Positions 23,835 through 33,189 of a stretch of DNA of 64,000 bases are shown one piece after another. The stretch comes from Pegoplata infirma (taxonomy: Eukaryota > Arthropoda > Insecta > Diptera > Anthomyiidae). The number at the start of each line of letters is the position of its first letter. Position 1 is the stretch's first letter. Below the pieces are notes generated by a model, which saw nothing but the letters and a program-made list of their open reading frames with translations, was not told the origin of the DNA and did not search any database. Made by a program: the position numbers and the translations under genes. The DNA lies in the NCBI GenBank assembly GCA_963921195.1, contig OY992539.1:213935373-213999372 (forward strand), written 5' to 3'.

Positions 23835-24035
23835 ATGGCATTCCAAAAACCTTTCAGGATTAAGAAATTTTCTGATGACTATCTAAAGATATTAAGTAAT
23901 AGACCAACAAATATAGCTTCTCTTTTTTTTGTGCAAAAAATATTACAAAACATTAATGTCCATGGTCTAGACTTTTTTTGCAAAAAATCTTTGTTTTTAT
24001 TTGAAGATAAGAATCGCTTAGTTGTGTACATTTAG
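23835..24035 (+). CDS. Small hypothetical ORF
   Basis: A 66-codon frame opens with ATG in the context AAATTTAAATGGC, a fair Drosophila-like start context. It is lysine- and phenylalanine-rich and includes KKFSDDYLKILSNRP. There is no signal peptide, membrane segment or recognised domain. The base composition is that of the surrounding AT-rich DNA, so chance is a serious alternative. Confidence 0.15.
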   Translation: MAFQKPFRIKKFSDDYLKILSNRPTNIASLFFVQKILQNINVHGLDFFCKKSLFLFEDKNRLVVYI

Positions 24036-24125
24036 CAAGAAATGACTACAGCTTACAAGCAATTTAGTAATAAATAGGCAGCTCAAAAGTATGCAACACT
24101 TTTTTTGTTAAATAAATGATTATTA

Positions 24126-24136
24126 TCCCAGCAAAC
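24126..24136. other. CCCAGCAAA terminal-repeat-like site
   Basis: TATCCCAGCAAACAATT resembles the CCCAGCAAAAC end of the element at 47,444-48,179. It has no partner nearby and may be a broken end. Confidence 0.25.
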
Positions 24137-24169
24137 AATTTATGTTGTAAAAAAAACTGAATTGTTGCT

Positions 24170-24646
24170 ACACAAAAAAATATTGGCTAAAAATTTTCAA
24201 TTAAATCTATTGACCAAAAAAATTTAAATGAGTCAATCAATTTTTGTTATTTTTTAACTGCCGAATTACAAATTTTCAACATACCAGATTTTTTTTAGCT
24301 GTCATTTATTTGAATACATTAATTCAAAAATATACAATATAATCGGGTTTTTTTATTGTTCGCAACATATTGGAAATTTAAAAAAAAAAAATGATTTTTT
24401 TCATAGTTTTGTCATAAGACTACATTTTATTTGTTAGATCAATCATTATTTTGATTGAATATAAATTATAAATTGATCAAATTTTTGATAAAAATCGAAA
24501 AAGTGTTTGATTGAAATAATATTCAATTAATCACCCACAATTTGATAACTGGTATAACAGTTTTTTTGATTGGAGGAATTTCAATCAATAAATTTATTGA
24601 ATCTGCGTTTTTGTTGATTGAAATTCGTTTGAAATTATTTCTGTGT
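24170..24646. mobile_element. Dispersed element R5, copy 2 (opposite orientation)
   Basis: The ends ACACAAAAAAATATTGGC and GAAATTATTTCTGTGT have short inverted termini. Between them the ATTTTGATTGAATATAAA, TTAATCACCCACAATTTG and AATTTCAATCAATAAA blocks are the inverse of 12,724-13,605, without the GTGAGTG insertion. It serves as the empty-site reference for that insertion. Confidence 0.75.
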
Positions 24647-24899
24647 AAAAGAATAACGATTTTAATTTAAGCCACCTTTATGACTTAAGTAAGGTCCTAT
24701 TGTTTAGAGTTATCTAAGATATGTCAAAAATCAATATAAAATATATTTTTAAATTATGAAATTTACTGGAAAATAGTGGCACAATTCTGTAATGCTATGA
24801 TTTCAATGTTCACAACTCTTGATGGATTCTCCATTTTAACCATTCGACTCCCGTTGGCGATTACCTTGAAGTATTTGAGCCAACACTCAGGGGATGCCC

Positions 24900-26700
24900 C
24901 CTACTAATGCAATGTATTATGTTGGTATTAAAAAAATTTGTTATGAGGAGAAGCAAAGAGTGAGTAGTGTGTTTGGACATTTAACTTGAATTTTCTAAAT
25001 TGTAGCCGACTGGGAGGACTTCTGCCGGGAGTTTATTCCACATACGGCTAGTTCGACCGAGAAACGAATTTTCTCTGTAATGCGTTGCGTGAGACATTGG
25101 ACAGTTGACAACGAACGGATCAGATGATCAGATGGAAAGGCGAGTACTACGGGCATACACCCGCGTCTCAGGGATGAGTTCGCCAATTTCAGCTAAACAC
25201 TTACCGTGGTAATATCGATAGAACAATGACTCACAACACACATTCCGACGATGCTCCAATGAGTCAATAGAACTGGATACTATACTGGCATTGATGACCT
25301 TAAAAGCACTTTTTTGCACCCGATCCAGAAGCTTCAAGATAAACCTTGAAGCACCTGGCCAGATATGGGAGTTATATTCCATTTTCGGTCGGATAAAGGC
25401 GGTATTAATAGTGAGGAGATCAGACGGAGTGAAGTAATTTTTCAACCGTTTTTAGAAACCAAGACACTTGAATGCTTCTTTCGGCACTTGAAAAACATGT
25501 AGCATTAAAATATACCTTACTCGCAAGGCCCCCTTGGAGATTGTCGTAAGGTCATGATTGAGTGTGTCATTCGTGTTCCGCCTCGTAGCATCAACCTCGG
25601 TAAGGCTTGGTCTATGATTAAAGGAAAATGAATGACAAATGTTGCTGTCATCTGCGAAAGAATAAATAGGTTTGGAAGTTAAAACCAGGAGGTTATTTAG
25701 AAAAATAAGAAAAAGTTTAGGAGAAAGAACAGAGCCTTGTGGTACCCCTGAATTTAAATGAAACCCATCTGATGAGAACTCATCTATAACAGCACGTATA
25801 GAGCGGTCTCTGAGAAAACTCTATATAAATCGACAGAAATCCCTACCGACACCGAAACGAGTGCACCGTGCCACACACGATCGAACGCTTTGGAAATTTC
25901 TAGGTTCCCTGTAGAACGACTTCTACGAAAGCCATTTTGTCGATCACACAAAAGTGAATCAGACTCCAGATAATTTACCAAGTGGTGATTGATCATCCTC
26001 TCCATGACCTTCGGGAACGTAGAGCAAATTGCTATTGGGCAGTAGTTTTCTATGTTTGTAGACTCACCCGTTTTTGGATTGGCTGGACGTTGGCCACCTT
26101 CCATCAGGAGGGAAAAACAAACTCCTACCCGGTGCGAGTAGCTAAATAATGCTGCCAAAGGACGAGACAACGACAATGCACACTTCTTCAGGACTACAGC
26201 CGTTACACCATCCGACCCCGGGGACTTATTTATGTTGATATTTTTAAGGACTCTTTGAACTGCACGCGCTCGAAAAAATATCCTAGACATAGTAACGGAT
26301 ACTCTGTCGAGTTCGGGCGGTGATTGATTGCTTTTCGGCGGCACATTCTTTTCTCGCATGTTTACATAACGCGTCAGTAACTGGATTTTTGTCATTACAG
26401 GACGTATCGTCTCTGGATCTGACTGCATTCCAGCACGTCTGATTAAACCAGCTCTTTTGTTTTGGTTTAGTCGAAATTCGCTTAAACATTTACTATAATT
26501 TCTGACGCAGCGTTAACATTGTCATCAAAAAAACACAGTTTCCAGTTAAAATGCTGAAAGAAGTCGTTAAGCTCAGCCCAACGAGCCTTTTCGTAGACAA
26601 AAATAGAGCGCTTCGTCGCTGATTTTGAAGCGACAACAGCCACAAAGAGTTCAGTTTTCATATATGAGAAGGAACGTTTGGCAGAGTTCAACGAATTTTT
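24900..26700 (-). pseudogene. Broken Jockey-clade-like non-LTR retrotransposon (endonuclease-RT linker, reverse transcriptase, C-terminus)
   Basis: On the minus strand, reading from 26,700 down, the order of motifs is that of the ORF2 protein of Jockey/CR1-like non-LTR elements. First come the linker words LNDFFQHFNWKLCFF (about 26,560) and KSWFNQTCWNAVRSRD (about 26,440). RT blocks follow: INKSPGSDGV (about 26,230), PIAICSTFPKVMERMI (about 26,010), DRQNGFRRSRSTG (about 25,930), ISKAFDRVWH (about 25,885), GVPQGSVLSP (about 25,740) and the catalytic FADD (about 25,650). RPKMEYNSHIWPG (about 25,370) and RTSRMWNKLP (about 25,050) mark the C-terminal part. At least three frame shifts, a stop in the palm and a deletion between RSTG and ISKAFD make it non-functional. 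It lacks the endonuclease N-terminus and any ORF1. Confidence 0.9.
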
Positions 26701-27005
26701 CCAGTGTTTTAACTGGAAACTTTGTTATTGTTCTTGGAATGAAGTTATTCATTCCATCGAAGATCATTTTGGCTAAACCAAGGGATAAATGTTGGTTTAA
26801 TCGGACTTGCAGAGCTTAATGACTTTTTCCGGCGTTTTAACTGGAAACTTTGTTATTGTTCATGGAATGAAGTCATTCTTTCCATCGAAGATCCTTTTGG
26901 CTAAACCAAGGTATAAATGTTGGTTTAACCAGACTTACAGGAATGCTGTCAGATACAGGGAGAAAGCATTCAGAAATTGGCGTAACAATAAAAACTCTAA
27001 TACTA
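26645..27005 (+). pseudogene. Head-to-head fragment of the same non-LTR element, internally duplicated
   Basis: The plus strand repeats the linker region of the neighbouring minus-strand element: an FNWKLCYCSWNEVI-like word appears twice (26,705 and 26,835) in two ~130-bp tandem copies. The second continues into WFNQTYRNAVRYREKAFRNW. The two orientations meet near 26,650. There is a stop after each duplicated block. Confidence 0.8.
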
Positions 27006-27037
27006 ATCTGCTATAAAAACTTTAATACTGATTTGCA

Positions 27038-27777
27038 TCACTCTGTGGTACAGGGTGTAATCAGTTTTTTTCTGAAGTTTGTAACTACCCAAAATATTGG
27101 TCCTAGACCCACACTCAAGAATGCCTATCAACTCAGAATTACTTTTTGAGTCGATTTAGCGATGTCAGTCCGTCCGTTTGTCCTTCTGTCCATGTAAATT
27201 TCTTCGCACGATACAGGTCGAACTTATTAACCTATGTGGCTGAAATTTAAAAATTATCCTTCTTTTGGCCCAAGGCAGAAGCCTATTAAAATTGGAAAAA
27301 ACAATCGGTCCATGTTAAGACCTAGCCCCTAACAAACGTCTCCTTTGAATTTGGTATTTGGTATCCATTCCAAATTTGGCAGGTAATCGTATTTTGTATG
27401 AACAAACAATCGTTTTAAATTTTAAGGGGAACGGACTAGTTCTTCTTGTAGTCCCCATACAAACCACTCTCCTAAAATTCATATAAATCTTTTAATATTC
27501 ATGAAAATAGGAATTATTTGAATAAAATTTTGTTTGTAGTTGTTCAATGTGTACTTTGGTTACCTTATTTAATCTGTATATAATTGAACCATATTCTATT
27601 AAATCGGTCTATTGGCAAAAAAAGCCAATTCCCCTAAAAATAGGGGTTTGCGTGTTTTCTACACTAATTGAAGATCTAACGAAAGATATATCCAATCGGT
27701 CCATATTTGGACTTTGAAAACACTGGTGTAGGGTATCATATGGCCGGTCAAGACCGACTATTACCTTCATACTTGTT
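27038..27777 (+). mobile_element. Dispersed repeat R1 copy 4
   Basis: CACTCTGTGGTACAGGGTGT starts it, GTCCGTCCGTTTGTCCTTCT is the tract (27,169), and GGCCGGTCAAGACCGACTA then ACTTGTTTTT ends it. It abuts the retroelement fragment at its 5' end. Confidence 0.8.
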
Positions 27778-28013
27778 TTTTATGAATTTTATAAAAACCT
27801 AATACTATTTTTGTTGTTATTCAAAATAAAAAACGATTTATATTTCTTAAGGCCGCTGAAATCCTCCTAATGATCAGATGCCGCCTACTAGCTACAGGCT
27901 AGGTTCTCAAGTTTACCTACTTATAACCTTAAAATGTAGTTTTTAGTTATTTTCAATAAAAATTAAAATTGTATATATTTTAAATAATATTCTGTGTTAT
28001 TTTTTATTTACAG

Positions 28014-28067
28014 GTACGTACTATATTTGGTTGCTGGGTTATTTTTGAATAAAAATAGCATTTACAG
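28014..28067 (+). other. Candidate 54-nt exon or tandem recursive splice sites
   Basis: A polypyrimidine tract and acceptor (TTATTTTTTATTTACAG, ending 28,013) precede 54 bases that end AG before a GTAAATACG donor (28,068). The middle frame is open across all 54 bases (YVLYLVAGLFLNKNSIY), which keeps phase. The start of the block is itself GTACGT, so the acceptor-donor juxtaposition also fits a recursive splice (zero-length exon) site. No neighbouring exons are identified. The 28,070-28,930 stretch is otherwise AT-rich; 28,440-28,640 has an R3-like GACCGATTTTGCTGAAATTC fragment. Confidence 0.3.
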
Positions 28068-28927
28068 GTAAATACGTCACAATGTTCATTAAGAAAATGT
28101 AGCATACCTTAGGGGATGGAAAGTAACTGTTAGACAAGAGAGATACAAAACTGTTTAATTTTAAACAAGTAGATAGTAGATGAATGCTCTCCAAAAATTT
28201 CAATAACATTTTGAATTAAATGAGTTTGAGTAAAAAATCACTGTTTTTCAGAGATTATAGTATTTTTAACGGAAAAATCTTGTTTGGAGCAAAAAATTTT
28301 TTTTGTAATTTTTGGGGAAAATATTGCTTGAGTTAATTTTTTTTTTGAGAAAGAAAATGCATATATTTTTTAATGTATTTTCTTATGAGCGTCTGAGAAA
28401 AATATGATAATGACAATGAGACTCTGCAAAAAATATATTTTGGTGGCTTTCTTTCGAAAGTTAGCAGGTGAAATTGATCTCAAATTCACGGTTTTTCTCA
28501 TAACTGTTAATCTCGTGGACCGATTTTGCTGAAATTCAATATAAACCTGCCAAACTTCAGAAGCTTCCTTATTTTCTTTCAAAATTTAGCGTGTTATCAA
28601 AAGACAGACGGAAATTGCTAGATCTTCTTAAAATTGGTTGAAAATCATTTTAAATGCGATTGAGTCTTCATGTTTTACTGCGGTCTTAACTTGTTACAAA
28701 TACAATAAAAAATATAGAACAAATCCTACAAAACAGGATTGAAACACAAAATTTACCAAACTATTGGTGTCTCAATAAATGCCAACACAACTGTTCTTCA
28801 ATTTTGGTTAATTGATACAAATTAATAAAAAATTGAATTTTTACACTTGAAAAGGAAGTTGTCGTTACACCCATTATTCAACTCTATCAAAAGAATATTG
28901 TACACAAAATAAATTTAACAATAAAAC

Positions 28928-28975
28928 TATGAGTCACAAAACCAAAGACTAACAAGACTTCCAACTCATTTTGTT
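28928..28975 (+). repeat. Short inverted copy of a 32.84-kb sequence
   Basis: CAAAGACTAACAAGAC followed by TTCCAACTC is the reverse-strand counterpart of a sequence at about 32,825-32,852 (CAAAGACTAACAAGAC then CTCCGACTC on minus). The two copies bracket the SatA block at 29.5-32.3 kb. Confidence 0.5.
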
Positions 28976-29459
28976 TTGCTGTCAGAAGACCTAACTCTTT
29001 GAATGTATTTGAGTTAGGTCCTCTTTAGTATTGGTGCACCTAACTTTTTTCACCACATACACAGAGTTACTTTTCTTTATCAATATTTTTTTTGTTATGG
29101 AATTTTTTCGTAACAAAAAGTGGGAAAGCATAAAAATACCTTAAACACAATTGTTAGTACCCACATAAATGCATATTTGCAAAAAAAATTAAAGAAAAGA
29201 CAAATTTAATTATAAAAATTATAGATTTTAATATCAACTCTGTATTCGTTTTTGATATTTACCACAACTATTTCACCACTAATAACGACAAATGTCAATA
29301 TTTTATTTGTTTATTTTCATTACAAATTTTTTAAATTCGGAAAAAAAAACTAAAAATAATTAAACGAATACATGTAATGCGATATAACACCTTACCATCA
29401 ATAAAGTAGGAGCTTATGTGGCTTGTCATCTATCAGGAAGAGTTTCGATTACTATAAAA

Positions 29460-30425
29460 TTGTTCCTGTACAAAAAGTCTTCGATACAGATCTTTTTCTC
29501 TAAAGAAAGTTTTAGATTCAAAGGACAATTTCTTAAAAAAAAAACTCCTTAAATTTATAGTATTTGTTTCTATAAGTTTAATGAGTTTTTTTTATAAAAA
29601 GTCCTTTGAATGTGATGTCATTCAATAGAAAAAAGTCCTTACAATCTATAAGAAACATGTCTGAGAATCTGGAACTTTTCCCTGAGAAAAATGTCTCAGT
29701 ATATGGTATTTTTTTGTAAGAAAAATGTCTTCGATATTAAGAATTTTTCTATACGAAAAGTGTCTCAGAATCTGAGACTTTTTCTATAGAAAAAGTGTCT
29801 CAGAATCTGAGACTTTTTCTATAGAAAAAGTGTCTCAGAATCTCAGAATCTGAGACTTTTTCTATAGAAAAAGTGTCTCAGAATCTCAGAATCTGAGACT
29901 TTTTCTATAGAAAAAGTGTCTCAGAATCTGAGACTTTCTATAGAAAAAGTGTCTCAGAATCTGAGACTTTTTCTGTATGAAAAATATCTCATAAACTGAG
30001 ACTTTTTCTATAAGAAAAACATCTCAAAATCTGAGACTTTTTCTATAAGAAAAATATCGCAGAATCTGACCCTTTTTCTATAAAAAAATATCTTAGAATC
30101 TGAAATTTTGTTAAAGAAAAATATCTCAGAATCTAAAAATCTTTCTATAAGAAAAATATCGCAGAATCTGAGATTTTTTCTATAAGAAATTTTTTTTCAG
30201 AATCTGAGATTTTTTCTTTAAGAAAAATATCTCAGAATCTGGGATTTTTTTATAAGAAAAATATCTCCGAATCTAAAATTTAAAAAAAAAAAAAAAAAAT
30301 ATCTCAGAATCTAAAAAATTTTCTATAAGAAAAAGGTCTCAGAATCTGAGACCTTTTCTATAAGAAAAATATCTCAGAATCTGATACTTTTTCTATAAGT
30401 AAAATACCTCAGAATCTGAAAAATT
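29460..30425 (+). repeat. SatA block, plus orientation, diverged
   Basis: From about 29,750 the unit is GTCTCAGAATCTGAGACTTTTTCTATAGAAAAAGT; two units carry an extra AATCTCAG slip (29,839 and 29,886). It becomes GAAAAATATCTCAGAATC-type and poly-A-interrupted from 30,040. The first 290 bases are only loosely similar. The 30,430-30,640 stretch is unique and AT-rich. Confidence 0.9.
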
Positions 30426-30649
30426 AGACCATCTAATTTTGTAAGATATATCTTTAAAATCTAATGGATTCAAACTTAGAAACTGCTTTTAAGCTTGTTC
30501 CTAAAGAATAATAAATCTCAGTTTAATATTTATTTAAAAAACGAATGGGTGTTTTTGTTTTTGCAATATTTGCGATTTATTTAGGTAAATGTTTTTAATA
30601 TAATTTTACATATATGTACGAGTAATTAAATTCTAATGATTTTTTCCGT

Positions 30650-32270
30650 TAAAAAGTCTCAGATTCTAAGACATTTTTCTTATAGAAAAAGTCTCAGATT
30701 CTGAGACATTTTTCCTATATAAGATTATGAAACACTTTTCCAATAGAAAAAATCTCAGGTTCTGAGACATTTTTCCTTTAGAAAAGGTGGTAGATTCTGG
30801 GACATTTTTCCTATAGAAAGTGTGTCAGATTCTGAGACATTTTTCCTACAGAAAAAGTTTCAGACCTTAAGACATTTTTTCTAAAGAAAGTCTCAGATCT
30901 GAGACTTTTTTTTATAGGAAAAATGTTTCAGAATCTTATACTTTTTCTATAGGAAAAATGTCTCAGAATCTGAGACTTTTCTACAGGAAAAATGTCTCAG
31001 AATCTGAGACTTTTTCTATAGGAAAAATGTATCAGAATCTGAGACTTTTTCTATAGGAAAAATGTCAGAATCTGAGACTTTTTCTATAGGAAAAATGTCT
31101 CAGAATCTGAGACTTTTTCTATAGGAAAAATGTCTCAGAATCTGAGACTTTTTCTATAGGAAACATGTCTCAGAATCTGAGACTTTTTCTATAGGAAAAA
31201 TGTCTCAGAATCTGAGACTTTTTCTATAGGAAAAATGTCTCAGAATCTGAGACTTTTTCTATAGGAAAAATGTCTCAGAATCTGAGACTTTTTCTATAGG
31301 AAAAATGTCTCAGAATCTGAGACTTTTTCTATAGGAAAAATGTCTCAGAATCTGAGACTTTTCTATAGGAAAAATGTCTCAGAATCTGAGACTTTTTCTA
31401 TAGAAAAAGTGTCTCAAAATCTGAGAGTTTTTCTATAGGAAAAATGTCTCAGAATATGAGACTTTTTCTATAGGAAAAATGTCTTAGAATCTGAGACTTT
31501 TTCTGTAGGAAAAATTTCTTAGAATCTGAGACTTTTTCTATAGGAGAAATTCTCAGAATCTGAGATTTTTTCTATAGGAAAAATATCTCAGAATCTGAGA
31601 CTTTTTCTATAGGAAAAATATCTCACAATCTGAGACTTTTCTATGGGAAAAATATCTCAGAATCTGAGACCTTTTCTATAGGAAAAATATCTCAGAATCT
31701 GAGACTTTTTCCATAAGAAAAATGTCTTAGAATCTGAGACTTTTTCTATAGGAAAAATGTCTCAGAATCTGAGACTGTTCCTATAGGAAAAATATCTCAA
31801 AACCTGAGACTTTTTCTATAAGAAGAATGTCTCAGAATCTGAGCCTTTTCTACAGAAAAAATGAATAATAAAATTTTTTTATTGGAAAATGTCTCAGAAG
31901 CTGAGACTTTTTCCATAGCAAAATGTCTAAGAGTCTAAGACTTTTTTTGTAGGAAAAACGTCTCAGAATCTGAGACTTTCTATAGGAAAAGTCTTAGACT
32001 CTAAGCCTCAGCTTCTAAGGCATTTTTCCAATAGCAAGTTCTTAGATTCCGAAAAAATTTTTTTTGTAGAAAAATGGCTCAGATAAACATCTTTCCTATA
32101 GAAAAAGTCATAGATTCTTAGACATTTTTCCTATAAGAAAGTCTCAGATTCTAAGAAATTTTTCCGAAAGGAAAAGTCTCCGAATCTGGGAAAATTTTTC
32201 CATAGACATTTTTCTTATAGAAAGTCTCAGATTCATAGAAATTTTTCCGGTAGAAAAAGTCTCAAAAAAA
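30650..32270. repeat. SatA block with three internal orientation switches
   Basis: Units are minus-oriented at 30,650-30,890 (CTCAGATTCTGAGACATTTTTCC) and plus-oriented at 30,895-31,990 (GTCTCAGAATCTGAGACTTT). From about 31,990 to 32,270 they are again mainly minus-oriented. Each junction is itself dyad-symmetric, which suggests inversion through the palindromic modules. Confidence 0.9.
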
Positions 32271-32547
32271 ACATTGAACACCGTTGCAATAACTGATGCG
32301 AGCACAGGAACAGCGTTCCCCTGTATGCAAGTTTGCATTGTTTCAGGGACGAGGGTTTTCAGCAAATTATTGGCAGTACACCAAACCACAAGTCCAGAGA
32401 AAAATAGGCAACTGAAAGATACAATAGCAACAATACTAAAGATTAGAATCTAAACACAAAAGAAATTAATAACAATAATTACCTTTAATTATGTTACTTG
32501 CACTATGTCCATTGCACATGTTTTCATCCCCTCTTTTGAACCGCAAT
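32264..32547 (-). CDS. Partial spliced gene, hydrophobic/secreted-type protein, truncated at a satellite
   Basis: Two exon-like blocks on the minus strand. The first (32,547-32,498) follows a CTTTTTTCAG acceptor, encodes CGSKEGMKTCAMDIVQ and ends at a GTAACA donor. After a 48-base intron with a TTTTGTGTTTAG acceptor, the second (32,449 to about 32,264) continues in frame: ILIFSIVAIVSFSCLFFSG, then VVWCTANNLLKTLVPETMQ, then GNAVPVLASVIATVF. If translation starts at the MKTC methionine, a signal peptide spans the splice junction. If further upstream exons are used, this is a transmembrane segment. Codon usage is far less AT-biased than the surroundings, which argues for real coding history. The frame runs straight into SatA with no donor or natural stop, so the 3' part is lost or lies beyond the satellite. 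A second acceptor (ATCTTTCAG, exon start 32,411) gives an alternative join. Family not recognised. The 48-base intron is slightly short for Drosophila. Confidence 0.5.
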
Positions 32548-32634
32548 CTGAAAAAAGACAATTGAAGTTTGAGCTTTAATAATAGAAATTTATTAATTAG
32601 AGATCAAATTTATGTTAGATTTTATTATACTTAC

Positions 32635-32664
32635 AAGTTTCTTGTGCAAAAAAACAAAACTCAT
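32635..32664 (-). other. Possible 30-nt exon upstream of the truncated gene
   Basis: A TTTACAG acceptor precedes 30 bases that end at a perfect GTAAGT donor (32,634-32,629). Read in the frame that fits the next exon it gives EFCFFAQET and phase is conserved. Its own ATG is in the wrong frame for the downstream exon. Confidence 0.35.
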
Positions 32665-32780
32665 CTGTAAATTCGATATTTTAGCTAAAAAAAGAAATAA
32701 ACAAATTTTGTTTATATTTTTATTAGAAACGTCATATTTTTTTTATTTCACCACACTTTCCCAAATGTGTTGAAATACAC

Positions 32781-32865
32781 AGTACCTGTATGTGTGAATT
32801 ATTTTATTGAGGTTATGTAGAGTCGGAGGTCTTGTTAGTCTTTGCACAAAACTATCATCAATCAT
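32781..32865 (-). other. Possible first coding exon of the truncated gene
   Basis: ATG at 32,865 opens MIDDSFVQRLTRPPTLHN, running to a CAG|GTACTG donor (exon end 32,786). That donor joins in frame to the alternative acceptor at 32,411. Alternatively a weaker GTGTAT donor (exon end 32,781) joins in frame to the 30-nt exon. Both models are open; I cannot choose between them without transcripts. Confidence 0.3.
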
Positions 32866-33189
32866 ACCGGGTATTGAAAATGTTATTAGTTTGTAAATTG
32901 AAAATGACACGAAAAGGATCACAAAAGATCTTTATCTTTAAATCAAATAATAAAAATTTAAAAAGAAGAAAAGAAAACTCCACAACAAAAGACAATTAAA
33001 CAAAAAAAAAGTACCAAATGAAATGTTTCAAAGATATTTGTTAAAAAACATTTCAACAAACAAACCAAAAATATTTACTAACAACTAGATAGAATTCAAA
33101 GGAAAATGTAAAAACACGGCGGGATATCAAAATCGTATTAAATTTACAAGAAATGCAAAGAATTTCATAAACGAAATCCTTGTCAAACA

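Noticed and set aside
27851..27930. tRNA-like or SINE-like segment
   Set aside because: GGTTCTCAAG does not fit a B box, and no cloverleaf can be formed from what is visible.
29340..29465. Minus-strand first exon starting MTSHISSYFID before a GTAAGG donor
   Set aside because: The continuation to a downstream acceptor gives only a short hydrophobic tail, and base composition does not differ from surrounding AT-rich DNA.
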